From Saccharothrix sp. ALI-22-I (GTDB taxonomy: Bacteria; Actinomycetota; Actinomycetes; Mycobacteriales; Pseudonocardiaceae): a stretch of 64,000 nt of DNA. Location: NCBI RefSeq assembly GCF_001984175.1, contig NZ_MTQP01000068.1, positions 868,001 through 932,000 on the forward strand. Reading direction: 5' to 3'. The translations under genes and the position numbers were made by a program. Positions 7,576 through 16,244 of the stretch are shown one piece after another (position 1 is the stretch's first letter; each line of letters starts with the position of its first letter). The notes below the pieces were generated by a model. The model was not told where the DNA came from and searched no databases. It worked only from the letters and a program-made list of their open reading frames with translations.

Positions 7576-8721
7576 GTGCACAAGAGATTGGCGGCTCTGC
7601 TGCTCGGCCTGGCTCTGCTGGCCGGCTGCTCGGCGAAAGTGGAACAGGGCACGGCCAAGCCGGTCGGGGGCGACAACCCGCCGGTGGCCAAGTTCACCGC
7701 CGCGCCCGCTGACGGGGCGACCGACGTGCCGGTGAACGTGCCGGTGCAGGTCACCGTGGCCGAGGGCACCATCGACCAGGTCACGGTCACCAACCCCGAG
7801 GGGCAGGCGGTGGCGGGCAAGCTCGCCGACGACAAGAAGTCGTGGTCGAGCACCGAGCCGCTGGGCTTCGGCAAGAGCTACACCTACGCGGGCAAGGCCA
7901 CCGGCACCGACGGCAGGCCGGTCGAGCTGACGGGCGCGTTCACCACCCTGAACCCGGCGTCGCAGGTGCGCGCCACGCTGTTCCCCGGTGACAACCAGAC
8001 GATGGGTGTCGCGGTCCCGATCAAGATCGAATTCGAGGCTGATGTCGCCGACCGGGCCACCGTGGAGAAGGCGCTGACCGTCACCAACTCGGCGGGGGTG
8101 CAGGGGAGTTGGGCGTGGCTGAGCTCCCGTGAGGTGCACTACCGGCCGGAGAAGTACTGGCCCGCGAACACCCAGATCCACGTCGAGGCGAAGCTCTACG
8201 GCGTTCCTTATGGCGGCGGTGCTTATGGTCGCGCGGACGTGACCAGCGACTTCACCATCGGTCGCAACCAGGTGGTGAAGATCGACACGCCGTCGCATCA
8301 GCTCGTGGTGCAGCGCGACGGGCAGACGGTGGCGACTTACCCGGCGTCGTTCGGGAAGGACGCTGATCCGGAGCTGACCACGCCGAACGGCACGTTCGTG
8401 GTGATGCAGAAGGACCCGCAGTTCAGCTTCGACAACCCGCGTTATGGGTACACCAACGTGTTGAAGAAGTGGGCTGTGCGGTTCTCCAACCACGGTGAGT
8501 TCATCCACGAGAACAACGACAACGCGGGCAACATCGGGAAGAACAACACGTCGCATGGTTGTGCGAATCTGTTGGAGGCCGATGCCAAGGCGTACTACGA
8601 CAGTGCGCTTGTGGGGGACCCGGTTGAGGTGACTGGGTCGATCACGACGTTGCCCGCGCAGTACGACTGGTACGACTGGCAGATTCCGTGGGCGCAGTGG
8701 CAGACGATGTCTGCTCTGTGA
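7576..8721 (+). CDS. L,D-transpeptidase lipoprotein
   Basis: A 381-residue lipoprotein: N-terminal signal with lipobox LLAGC (lipidated Cys18), two Ig-like domains (about residues 35-235), then a YkuD catalytic domain with the SHGCANL motif carrying catalytic Cys329. The layout matches mycobacterial LdtMt2-type enzymes, which make 3-3 cross-links in peptidoglycan outside the membrane. The GTG start is supported by GGGAGGT six bases upstream. It diverges from the SDR gene with a CRP-like site between them. A final Trp-rich tail (YDWYDWQIPWAQWQ) is also typical of this enzyme group. Confidence 0.95.
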   Translation: MHKRLAALLLGLALLAGCSAKVEQGTAKPVGGDNPPVAKFTAAPADGATDVPVNVPVQVTVAEGTIDQVTVTNPEGQAVAGKLADDKKSWSSTEPLGFGKSYTYAGKATGTDGRPVELTGAFTTLNPASQVRATLFPGDNQTMGVAVPIKIEFEADVADRATVEKALTVTNSAGVQGSWAWLSSREVHYRPEKYWPANTQIHVEAKLYGVPYGGGAYGRADVTSDFTIGRNQVVKIDTPSHQLVVQRDGQTVATYPASFGKDADPELTTPNGTFVVMQKDPQFSFDNPRYGYTNVLKKWAVRFSNHGEFIHENNDNAGNIGKNNTSHGCANLLEADAKAYYDSALVGDPVEVTGSITTLPAQYDWYDWQIPWAQWQTMSAL

Positions 8722-9001
8722 TGTGGTGAGCTGCGGGTTGGGTTTCGTGATGTTTGGGGTCTCGTCCGGCTCACGGCGGTTTGGTGTGGGCCGGGTGGAT
8801 TTGGTGCACGCGTCGGCCGGTGGCGGGTCTGTTGTGGGCTGGGGGTGGTGGCCTCGTCGGCTGGCGGCTGGCGGCTGGCAGGGGTCCGGTGGGGGATTGA
8901 CTGGCCTTGTGGGCTGGTGGCGGGGGCGTTGTGGTGGGCTTCATGGCGCAAATTCGCTTGCATTGGGAAGCGATGGGGTGGTTGCGGCGTTGCTGTAGAT
9001 C
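8722..9001. other. 280-bp intergenic stretch, G/T-skewed
   Basis: No gene was recognised. The + strand is rich in G and T, with three tandem copies of a GGCTGGC-like heptamer near 8859-8880. No clear terminator stem or -10/-35 pair was found. Open frames here are low-complexity and resemble no family. Confidence 0.5.
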
Positions 9002-9799
9002 GTGCAGAACTCTCTCCTCGACGCTGAGGGCGTCCGGCTCTCGGTCCGTGAGTCGGGTCCCGTTGATGCCCCGGCGGTCGTGCTGGTGCACGGGTGGGCC
9101 CAGTCCGGGGAGGTGTGGGCGCCTGATCGGTCGTTCCGCTCCTACGCGCCGGACCTGCGTGGTCACGGTGGCTCGGAGGTCACCGAGGGCGGTTACCGGG
9201 ACTCGGCGTGTTGGGCGGCCGATCTGAAGGCGGTGCTTGACCACGTTGGGCGGCCGGCGGTGTTGGTCGGGTGGTCCTACGGGGGTCTGGTGATCGCCGA
9301 CTACTTGCGTGTGCACGGCACGGCTCGGGTGAACGGGTTGGTGCTGGTGGACGCGATCACCGAGATCGGCCGCGATCGGCCGGGTGGTGTCATCGGGAAG
9401 TTGATGCGTGCTGCGCTGCCTGGCGCGTTGTCGGACGACCCGGCGGTGGCTGTGCCCGCGTTGGCTGAGTTCTGGCGCGATCAGTCTCCGGGTCTGCCCG
9501 GTGAGGTGGTGCAACGCCTGATCGGGACGGCTCTGCGCGTTCCGCCGAGGGTGCGTGGCGAGGTGTTTCGGCGTGATGTGGGCAGCGCCGCTGTGCTGAA
9601 GGCGGTCGACAAGCCGACACTGGTGGTGCACGGCACCGCCGACGAGGTGGTCGACCCGGTCGCTGGGGAGTACGCGGCGGCCCTGATCCCCGGAGCCGAC
9701 TTGCGCCGTTACGAACGCACTGGACACGCGCCGTTCCTGGAACAACCTGAGCGCTTTGCCGCTGAGCTGGCCGGATTCGTGGCGGAGGTTTCCCGGTGA
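9002..9799 (+). CDS. Alpha/beta-fold hydrolase
   Basis: A 265-residue alpha/beta hydrolase. The oxyanion region LVHGWAQSGEVW, nucleophile elbow GWSYGG (Ser near residue 97), acid Asp in HGTADEVVDP and final His in RTGHAPFLEQPERF give a complete Ser-Asp-His triad. The first gene of a tight cluster: its stop overlaps the mshA start by 4 bp (GTGA). The substrate is unknown, and the link to mycothiol synthesis is only positional. Confidence 0.85.
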   Translation: MQNSLLDAEGVRLSVRESGPVDAPAVVLVHGWAQSGEVWAPDRSFRSYAPDLRGHGGSEVTEGGYRDSACWAADLKAVLDHVGRPAVLVGWSYGGLVIADYLRVHGTARVNGLVLVDAITEIGRDRPGGVIGKLMRAALPGALSDDPAVAVPALAEFWRDQSPGLPGEVVQRLIGTALRVPPRVRGEVFRRDVGSAAVLKAVDKPTLVVHGTADEVVDPVAGEYAAALIPGADLRRYERTGHAPFLEQPERFAAELAGFVAEVSR

Positions 9800-11049
9800 A
9801 GCGGGTGGCGGTGCTCTCCGTGCACACCTCGCCGTTGGAGCAGCCTGGCACGGGCGACGCGGGCGGTATGAACGTCTACATCGTGCAGACCGCTACGCGG
9901 ATGGCGCAGCGGGGCATTGAGGTGGAGATCTTCACCCGTGCCACGTCGTCCGAGTTGCCGCCGGTTGCCGAACTCGCGCCGGGTGTGAAGGTGCGCCACG
10001 TGGTGTCGGGGCCGTTCGAGGGCTTGGGGAAGGAAGAGCTGCCTGGTCAGCTCTGTGCGTTCACCGCGGGGGTGCTGCGGGCTGAGGCGCGGCACGAGCC
10101 GGGGCACTACGACGTCGTGCACTCGCACTACTGGTTGTCCGGGCAGGTTGGTTGGCTGGCTCGGGAGCGGTGGGCGGTGCCGTTGGTGCACACGGCGCAC
10201 ACGTTGGCCAAGGTGAAGAATCTGGCGTTGGCCGCTGACGACACGCCTGAGCCGCGGATGCGGGTGATCGGTGAGGAGCAGGTGGTCGCCGAGTCCGACC
10301 GGTTGGTGGCCAACACCGATGTCGAGGCTGCGGAGCTGATCAAGCTGTACGACGCGGACCCGGGGAAGGTGCTGGTCGTGCCGCCGGGGGTGGACCTGGA
10401 GCGGTTTGCGCCGGGCGAGCGGGAGGGGGCGCGGGCGGCGTTGGGGCTGCGGCCGGAGTCGGTGGTGCTTGCGTTCGTGGGGCGCATTCAGCCGTTGAAG
10501 GCGCCGGACGTGCTGTTGCGCGCGGCTGCGGAGATGGTGGTGCGGGATCCGGGGCTGCGGTCGCGGCTGGTGGTGTTGATCGTGGGTGGGCCGTCCGGGT
10601 CGGGCATGAAGACGCCTGAGGAGCTGGTGCGGCTGGCGGCTGAACTGCGGATCTCGGACGTGGTGCGGTTCCTGCCGCCGCAGAGCGGTGCGGCGTTGGC
10701 TCAGGTTTACCGGGCTGCTGACGTGGTCGCCGTGCCTAGCTACAACGAGTCGTTCGGCCTGGTGGCGTTGGAGGCGCAGGCGTGTGGCACGCCGGTTGTG
10801 GCGGCGGCCGTCGGGGGGCTTCCGGTGGCGGTGCGTGACGGTGTGTCCGGTGCGTTGGTGGACGGCCATGACGCGGAACAGTGGGCGCGTGTGTTGTCCG
10901 ATATCGCGCTGCACCCCGCGCGCCGCGAGGAGTTGGCCAGCAACGCCGTCGGCCACGCCCGCAGGTTCTCCTGGGACCGGACGACTGATTCACTCCTCGC
11001 CGGGTACGCCGAGGCACGGGATGTGTTCCGCGAGGAGGTCTTCGCTTGA
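9796..11049 (+). CDS. mshA: D-inositol-3-phosphate glycosyltransferase
   Basis: A 417-residue GT4-family enzyme with a GT-B fold that transfers GlcNAc from UDP-GlcNAc to inositol 3-phosphate, the first step of mycothiol synthesis. The N-terminal LSVHTSPLEQPGTGDAGGMN is the MshA signature; the UDP-sugar EX7E region is visible as ESFGLVALEAQACGTPVV. Start and stop both overlap neighbours by 4 bp (hydrolase upstream, YbjN-like gene downstream), so translation is probably coupled. Placement next to the ybjN-like gene, gpmA and senX3-regX3 matches the mycobacterial order. Confidence 0.95.
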   Translation: MKRVAVLSVHTSPLEQPGTGDAGGMNVYIVQTATRMAQRGIEVEIFTRATSSELPPVAELAPGVKVRHVVSGPFEGLGKEELPGQLCAFTAGVLRAEARHEPGHYDVVHSHYWLSGQVGWLARERWAVPLVHTAHTLAKVKNLALAADDTPEPRMRVIGEEQVVAESDRLVANTDVEAAELIKLYDADPGKVLVVPPGVDLERFAPGEREGARAALGLRPESVVLAFVGRIQPLKAPDVLLRAAAEMVVRDPGLRSRLVVLIVGGPSGSGMKTPEELVRLAAELRISDVVRFLPPQSGAALAQVYRAADVVAVPSYNESFGLVALEAQACGTPVVAAAVGGLPVAVRDGVSGALVDGHDAEQWARVLSDIALHPARREELASNAVGHARRFSWDRTTDSLLAGYAEARDVFREEVFA

Positions 11050-11546
11050 GCCGCGAACTGGAATCGGGCCTGGACGAGGTCATTCAGTCTACTTTGGACG
11101 ACCGCGAGCTGCGTTACGACCGCAAGGGACCGGGTCGGTTCTTCGTGACCCTGCCCGGCACGAAGAAGCTCCAGACGAACTGCTGGCTCGTGGCCGGCAG
11201 GCACGCGTTGGTGGTGGAGGCGTTCGTCTGCCGCAAACCGGACGAGGCGCATGAGGATGTTTACCGGTTCCTGTTGCGGCGCAACGCGAAGCTCTACGGC
11301 GTGCACTACACGATCGACACCACCGGTGACATCTACCTGGTCGGCCGGATCGCGCCGCACGCCGTGACGCCCGACGAGCTGGACCGGGTGCTCGGGCAGG
11401 TGGTGGAGGCCGCGGACGGCGACTTCAACACGTTGTTGGAGATCGGGTTCGCCGGCGCCATCCAGCGCGAGTGGGATTGGCGGGTCTCGCGCGGCGAGTC
11501 GTTGGCCAACCTCCAGGCGTTCCGGCACCTGGTGTCCGAATCGTGA
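11046..11546 (+). CDS. YbjN domain-containing protein
   Basis: A 166-residue protein of the YbjN / type III chaperone-like fold that follows mshA in many actinobacteria. The TTG start overlaps the mshA stop by 4 bp (TTGA). Recognisable stretches are FFVTLPGTKKLQTNCWL and VVEAFVCRKPDEAHEDVYRF. The function is not established; the fold suggests peptide or protein binding. There is no signal peptide or membrane segment, so it is probably cytosolic. Confidence 0.85.
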   Translation: MSRELESGLDEVIQSTLDDRELRYDRKGPGRFFVTLPGTKKLQTNCWLVAGRHALVVEAFVCRKPDEAHEDVYRFLLRRNAKLYGVHYTIDTTGDIYLVGRIAPHAVTPDELDRVLGQVVEAADGDFNTLLEIGFAGAIQREWDWRVSRGESLANLQAFRHLVSES

Positions 11547-11613
11547 TCGGGTTCGCGCAACTGCGTTGAGCCCGCGCCCCGTCCTCCCGGTGACCGTGAC
11601 CAGGGAGGGGCAG

Positions 11614-12519
11614 ATGGGCAGACAGGTGGGTGTGGCCGGCTTCGCGGTGACCGCGTTAGCGGTGTTGGCGCTGGCCGGGTGTAGTTCGACCATGTCGTCG
11701 TCCGGTTCGGCGGACTCGGGGCAGCCGGCGGGGCAGTTGGCGAACGCGCCGGTGGACCAGCCGGGCGTCGCACCGCCGAAGCTGGAGGCGGCGGGCGAGG
11801 GGCAGCAGGCGGGCACGTCGGCGCAGCAGAACCGGCAGCTCGTGCGCACCGCGACGATGGACCTGCGGGCGGCGGACGTCACCGGCGTGCTGCGCGACGT
11901 GAAGGGCCTGGTCCTCGCCGAGGGCGGGTACTCGGCGCAGGAGAAGTCGCAGCTCGACCACGCGACCGTGACGCTCCACGTCCCCGGCGACAAGCTGGAG
12001 GCGGTGCTGGAATCGATCGGCGGGCTGGGCGGCGTCGAGGTCAACCAGCGCGAGCTGCGCACCGAGGACGTCACCGAGCAGGTGGTGGACATCGAGGTCC
12101 GGATCGCCAACCAGCGGGCCAGCGTGGAGCGGGTGCGCGGGTTGCTGGACCGGGCGTCCAGCACGTCGGAGATCACCCAGATCGAGGCCGAGCTGACCAA
12201 GCGGCAGTCCGAGCTGGAGTCGTTGCAACGCCGGTACGAGACGCTCAAGGGTCAGGTCGCGATGTCGACGTTGACCGTGACGATCACGTCGCAGGGCGCG
12301 CCGGTGCCGGTCGTCGAGGAGGAGAAGGCCGGTTTCCTGGACGCGCTCGCCGGTGGCTGGGGGGCCTTGGTGACGGCGTTCGGCTGGCTGATGGTGGTGG
12401 TGGGTGCCGTGCTGCCGTTCGCCGTGGTGCTCGGCGTGCCCACGTGGGTCTACCTGTGGTGGCGTCGTCGCCGCAAGAGCGAGGTCGTTCCGGCCGCCAC
12501 CGGGTCGGGCACGCCTTAG
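11614..12519 (+). CDS. DUF4349 lipoprotein
   Basis: A 301-residue envelope protein. The ATG at 11614 follows AGGGAGG by a good distance and gives a clean signal peptide with lipobox LALAGC. After a Ser/Gly/Gln-rich linker comes the DUF4349 domain (RQLVRTATMDLRAADV...), a long coiled coil near residues 185-235, and one membrane segment near the C-terminus (WLMVVVGAVLPFAVVLGVP) followed by basic residues. The function of DUF4349 is unknown. A strong stem-loop follows the stop. Confidence 0.85.
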   Translation: MGRQVGVAGFAVTALAVLALAGCSSTMSSSGSADSGQPAGQLANAPVDQPGVAPPKLEAAGEGQQAGTSAQQNRQLVRTATMDLRAADVTGVLRDVKGLVLAEGGYSAQEKSQLDHATVTLHVPGDKLEAVLESIGGLGGVEVNQRELRTEDVTEQVVDIEVRIANQRASVERVRGLLDRASSTSEITQIEAELTKRQSELESLQRRYETLKGQVAMSTLTVTITSQGAPVPVVEEEKAGFLDALAGGWGALVTAFGWLMVVVGAVLPFAVVLGVPTWVYLWWRRRRKSEVVPAATGSGTP

Positions 12520-12527
12520 GCGCGGAG

Positions 12528-12578
12528 CGCGGGGCGGCTTGGGAGAGAGGGGGAGTCGCGAGCTCAAGCCGCCCCGCG
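12528..12578 (+). terminator. 13-bp stem-loop after the DUF4349 gene
   Basis: CGCGGGGCGGCTT at 12528-12540 pairs perfectly with 12566-12578 around a 25-nt loop, 8 bp after the stop codon. There is no U-tract, as is usual for high-GC actinobacterial terminators. Confidence 0.7.
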
Positions 12579-12882
12579 TCATTCCCCGCTGCAGTGGATC
12601 CGGGCGGGGGGAGCCCGGGTTTCCAAGCGGGCCGCGGTTCGACGGGGGGATTGCAAACCGCGGTTGTGCCGCGCAGGTCGTCGGAGTGCGTGGGAGCCGA
12701 CCCGCGAGGCCCTGCCAACTTGGCAGATCGCCGGTGATCACCACAAGAGCCGACGCTAGGCCATTCGTGTGTTCTTAGCCGGGTTAAGTAACGCTGTAGC
12801 GGCCCGAGCGACTGCCTTGACCAGCGATGTGGCTTGACTCACGATGACGAGATCACCGTTCCGGATGAATGAGGCAAGCCGC
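12579..12882. other. Long intergenic region before the acyl-CoA ligase
   Basis: Together with the preceding stem-loop, 363 bp hold no gene. The notable element is a perfect palindrome CTGCCAA-C-TTGGCAG at 12712-12726, suitable as a homodimer (for example TetR-type) operator. TTGACC at 12816-12821 is a possible -35 but no convincing -10 follows. Confidence 0.45.
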
Positions 12883-14454
12883 ATGGTCTTCCGCAGTCCG
12901 TTCCCCGATGTCGCGGTCCCGGACGTCTCGCTGCACGAGTTGTTGTTCGCCGATCTCGGCGACCGCGCCGACCGGGTGGCCCTGGTCGACGGCACCTCGG
13001 GAGCGTCGCTGACCTACGCCCAGCTCGCCGGGGCGATCGACCGCCTGGCCGCCGCGCTGGCCGCCAAGGGGATCGGCAAGGGCGACGTCGTCGGCATCCT
13101 CAGCCCGAACACCCCGTACTACGCCGTCGTGTTCCACGGGATCCTGCGGGCCGGCGCCACCGCGACCACGATCAACGCCCTCTACACGGCGGACGAGGTC
13201 GCGCACCAGTTGGCGGACGCGGGCGCGAAGATGCTGTTCACGGTGTCCGTGCTGCTGCCCAACGCCGCGCCCGGCGCCGAGAAGGCGGGCATCTCCGACG
13301 TGGTGGTGCTCGACCAGGCCGAGGGCTACCCCAGCCTGTCGTCGTTGCTGGCCAACGCCGAGCCGGTGCCGGCGGTGTCGATCGACCCGGCCGAGGACGT
13401 GGCCGTGCTGCCGTACTCGTCCGGCACGACGGGCCGCGCCAAGGGCGTGATGCTGACGCACCGGAACCTGGTCGCGAACATCGTCCAGTGCCAGCCGCTG
13501 CTGAAGGTCGACGGGACCACGAAGATCCTCGCCGTGCTGCCGTTCTTCCACATCTACGGCATGCAGGTGCTGATGAACAACGGCCTGCACGTCGGCGCGA
13601 CGGTGGTGACGCTGCCGAAGTTCGACCTGCCCGAGTTCCTGCGCGTGATCCAGGACCACCGGACCGACCGCGTCTACATCGCCCCGCCGGTCGCGGTGGC
13701 GTTGGCCAAGCACCCGTTGGTGGACCAGTACGACCTGTCCGGCATCGACACGATCTTCTCCGGCGCCGCGCCACTGGACGTGGACCTCGCGGCGACCGTC
13801 GCCAAGCGCCTGGGCTGCCGGGTGTCGCAGGGGTACGGGATGACCGAGATGAGCCCGGTCAGCCACGCCATCCCGGACGGCCGCGACGACATCTCCGTCG
13901 GCACGGTCGGCGTGATCGCACCGAACATGGAGTGCCGCTTCATCGACCCCGCCACCGGCGAGGACGTCGGCGTCGGCGAACGCGGCGAACTGTGGTGCCG
14001 CGGGCCGAACGTCATGAAGGGGTACCTGAACAACCCGGAGGCGACCGCCGCCACGTTGGACTCCGAGGGCTGGCTGCACACCGGCGACGTCGGCGTGATC
14101 GATGCGAACGGCCTGGTCAGCATCGTGGACCGGGTCAAGGAGCTGATCAAGTACAAGGGCTACCAGGTCCCGCCGGCCGAGCTGGAAGCGCTGCTGTTGA
14201 CCCACCCGGAAATCGCCGACGCCGCCGTTGTCGGTGTGCGCGACGAGGAGGGTGAAGAAGTCCCCAAGGCTTTCGTCGTGCGCCAGCCCGGTGCGGCTCT
14301 GGACGCGGCCGGCGTGATGGAATTCGTCGCCTCCCAGGTCGCACCGCACAAGAAGGTGCGCGTGGTGGAGTTCATCGAAGCCATCCCGAAATCCGCTTCC
14401 GGAAAAATCCTCCGCAAGGACCTCCGCGCTCGTGAGGCCGGCGCATCGCGGTAA
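12883..14454 (+). CDS. Acyl-CoA ligase, 4-coumarate-CoA ligase-like
   Basis: A 523-residue member of the ANL adenylating superfamily. Core motifs: P-loop YSSGTTGRAKGVMLTH near residue 180, YGMTEMSP, the hinge-region IVDRVKELIKYKGYQV, and the C-terminal catalytic Lys in SASGKILRKDL. It activates a carboxylic acid as acyl-AMP and transfers it to CoA. The N-terminal FRSPFPDVAVPDVSLHE supports a start at ATG 12883; in-frame ATGs at 12844 and 12865 would add up to 13 residues. Monocistronic. Aryl or fatty substrate is not distinguishable from sequence alone. Confidence 0.85.
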   Translation: MVFRSPFPDVAVPDVSLHELLFADLGDRADRVALVDGTSGASLTYAQLAGAIDRLAAALAAKGIGKGDVVGILSPNTPYYAVVFHGILRAGATATTINALYTADEVAHQLADAGAKMLFTVSVLLPNAAPGAEKAGISDVVVLDQAEGYPSLSSLLANAEPVPAVSIDPAEDVAVLPYSSGTTGRAKGVMLTHRNLVANIVQCQPLLKVDGTTKILAVLPFFHIYGMQVLMNNGLHVGATVVTLPKFDLPEFLRVIQDHRTDRVYIAPPVAVALAKHPLVDQYDLSGIDTIFSGAAPLDVDLAATVAKRLGCRVSQGYGMTEMSPVSHAIPDGRDDISVGTVGVIAPNMECRFIDPATGEDVGVGERGELWCRGPNVMKGYLNNPEATAATLDSEGWLHTGDVGVIDANGLVSIVDRVKELIKYKGYQVPPAELEALLLTHPEIADAAVVGVRDEEGEEVPKAFVVRQPGAALDAAGVMEFVASQVAPHKKVRVVEFIEAIPKSASGKILRKDLRAREAGASR

Positions 14455-14589
14455 CCGGTGAATTTTACCTGATTGGGGTGTTGTTGCCACCTGATGGTGT
14501 TGTTGTCGGCCGCTTGTCGGTGCTGGACCGGCGGCGCGCCACAACCATGGCGGGTGCAAATCCAGCACCACACATCGGAGAACATACGC

Positions 14590-14832
14590 ATGCGCATGCT
14601 CGGAAGGCTGGCCATCGCGGCCGGCGCCACGGCCGTTGTCCTGCTCGCGGCGCCGGCGGCCAACGCCGACCCTGATTTCAAGGAGCTCAAGCAGCTGTCG
14701 AAGTCGGTTTCGCAGGACAAGGCGAAGGCCACCCCCCGCCTGCCGGCCGTCGGCGGCCTCAAGTTGCCGATCGTCAGCGAGCTGTTCGGCGGCTTGCTGG
14801 GCGGCGTAGGCGGCGGCGTCAACAACGGCTGA
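14590..14832 (+). CDS. Small secreted protein, unknown function
   Basis: An 80-residue protein with a Sec signal peptide (positive MRMLGR, hydrophobic core, cleavage after APAANA) leaving a mature part of about 55 residues. That part has a charged first half (DPDFKELKQLSKSVSQDKAKA) and a Gly-rich tail (GGLLGGVGGGVNNG). The start ATG at 14590 has GGAG nine bases upstream. No family was recognised; small secreted proteins with Gly-rich tails are common in filamentous actinomycetes. A perfect stem-loop follows. Confidence 0.7.
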   Translation: MRMLGRLAIAAGATAVVLLAAPAANADPDFKELKQLSKSVSQDKAKATPRLPAVGGLKLPIVSELFGGLLGGVGGGVNNG

Positions 14833-14850
14833 TCGGCGGTCGAACCTCGT

Positions 14851-14881
14851 TCCGGGCCGGACCAGTGGGATCCGGCCCGGA
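14851..14881 (+). terminator. Stem-loop after the small secreted protein gene
   Basis: An 11-bp perfect stem, CCGGGCCGGA at 14852-14861 pairing with 14871-14880 plus one flanking T-A pair, with a 9-nt loop. A related GGGCCGGAAC block follows at 14891-14900. Confidence 0.7.
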
Positions 14882-15003
14882 GCCGTTCCCGGGCCGGAAC
14901 GAAGCCGAAACGGGGGCGAAACGGGCCGGGCGGAGCTGCACCGATCAAGGTCACACTGACCACCCTCGTGAACAGGGCAGGGGCATCTGGCAGGCTGACC
15001 CAC

Positions 15004-15750
15004 ATGGCTGTCGGAACCCTGGTGCTGCTCCGCCACGGCGAGAGCGTCTGGAACGCGGAGAACCTGTTCACCGGTTGGGTGGACGTGCCCCTCTCGGAGA
15101 AGGGCGTGAACGAGGCGAAGCGCGGCGGCGTGCTGCTGCGTGAAGCGGGCGTGCTGCCGGAGGTGGTGCACACGTCGCTGTTGCGGCGGGCCATCGGCAC
15201 CGCGAACCTCGCCCTCGACGCGGCCGACCGGCACTGGATTCCGGTCCGCCGGGACTGGCGGCTCAACGAGCGCCACTACGGCGCGCTCCAGGGCAAGAAC
15301 AAGAAGCAGACCCTGGAGGAGTTCGGCGAGGAGCAGTTCATGCTCTGGCGCCGCTCCTACGACACCCCGCCGCCGCCGATCGAGCCCGGCACCGAGTTCA
15401 GCCAGGACGCCGACCCGCGCTACGCGGACCTCGGCCCGGACCTGCCGCTCACCGAGTGCCTGCTGGACGTGGTCAAGCGGATGATCCCGTACTGGGAGTC
15501 CCAGATCGTGCCCGACCTGCGGACCGGCAAGACGGTCCTCGTCGCCGCGCACGGCAACTCGCTGCGCGCCCTGGTCAAGCACCTCGACGGCGTCTCCGAC
15601 GAGGCGATCGCGGGCCTGAACATCCCCACCGGCATCCCGCTGCGCTACGACTTGGACGACGAGCTCCAGCCGCTCAAGCCGGGCGGCGAGTACCTCGACC
15701 CGGACGCCGCCGCCGACGCCATCAAGGCCGTAGCCAACCAGGGCCGTTAG
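15004..15750 (+). CDS. gpmA: 2,3-bisphosphoglycerate-dependent phosphoglycerate mutase
   Basis: A 248-residue glycolytic enzyme interconverting 3- and 2-phosphoglycerate. The phosphohistidine motif LLRHGESVWN is at residues 8-17, the LNERHYGALQGKNK substrate loop near 85-100 and the second catalytic His in VAAHGNSLRAL near 183. The ATG at 15004 was chosen because the family starts just before this motif and CAGGCT lies seven bases upstream. It sits between mshA and senX3-regX3 as in mycobacteria, here separated by extra genes. Confidence 0.95.
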   Translation: MAVGTLVLLRHGESVWNAENLFTGWVDVPLSEKGVNEAKRGGVLLREAGVLPEVVHTSLLRRAIGTANLALDAADRHWIPVRRDWRLNERHYGALQGKNKKQTLEEFGEEQFMLWRRSYDTPPPPIEPGTEFSQDADPRYADLGPDLPLTECLLDVVKRMIPYWESQIVPDLRTGKTVLVAAHGNSLRALVKHLDGVSDEAIAGLNIPTGIPLRYDLDDELQPLKPGGEYLDPDAAADAIKAVANQGR

Positions 15751-15755
15751 ACCTA

Positions 15756-15989
15756 TTAGACGAGGCCCAGCTCACGGGCGCGTGCCCCGGCCTGGAACCG
15801 GGACGACGCGCCCAGAGCGGTCATCAGTTCCGCCACGCGACGGCGGTACGTGCGCAGGGGCACACCCAGCGTGCGTGCCGCCGTTTCGTCCGTCCAGCCG
15901 TGGTTCAACGCGTCCAGCACGCCCGGCACGAACGCGCGCAGCTCGGCCATCTCCGCCCCGTGCACGGCCCAGCTCCGTGCCGACCGCCA
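15756..15989 (-). pseudogene. Remnant of a LuxR-type regulator, C-terminal HTH
   Basis: Reading leftward, the last 60-75 residues match the C-terminal DNA-binding domain of LuxR-type regulators: GWTDETAARTLGVPLRTYRRR is the helix-turn-helix, followed by LMTALGASSRFQAGARA. Upstream of about 15989 the frame runs antisense through an aldo/keto reductase fragment and then senX3, so the N-terminal regulator domains are missing. An internal ATG at 15950 could yield a 64-residue HTH peptide, but truncation is more likely. Confidence 0.65.
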
Positions 15990-16136
15990 GATCGCCTGGC
16001 GTGGCTGCTGCACCGGGCGCCGAACGTGCTCCTGATCCCCGGCACGTCCTCCACTGGTCACCTGGAGGAGAACATGGCTTCCGCCGATCTGCACCTGTCC
16101 GAACAGGACATGGCCCTGTTGGACACGATTGGGTGA
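15990..16136 (+). pseudogene. Remnant of an aldo/keto reductase, C-terminal end
   Basis: Forty-eight residues (DRLAWLLHRAPNVLLIPGTS and on through STGHLEENMASADLHLSEQD) match the extreme C-terminus of aldo/keto reductases, including the IPGTSS loop that binds the NADPH phosphate. Nothing upstream in this frame resembles the (beta/alpha)8 barrel. It abuts the LuxR remnant on the opposite strand, so two broken genes meet near 15990. Confidence 0.65.
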
Positions 16137-16244
16137 ACTGCGGCCGTCCGACGGGAAAACATCGGACCCAGACGGTGTCGTAGGAGTCACGAACCACACT
16201 TGCACACTAGGCCATACCCGCCCTGACCTGCTTACCATGCGTTC

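Noticed and set aside
8722..9001. Possible small genes in the gap after the L,D-transpeptidase
   Set aside because: Open frames on both strands are low-complexity (Gly/Trp/Val or Pro/Thr/Gln-rich), without ribosome sites or family likeness.
12853..15582. A 909-codon open frame on the minus strand
   Set aside because: It runs antisense through the acyl-CoA ligase, small secreted protein and gpmA genes, which have clear family motifs. Its translation is Arg/Gln/Val/His-rich, as expected from the complement of high-GC genes.
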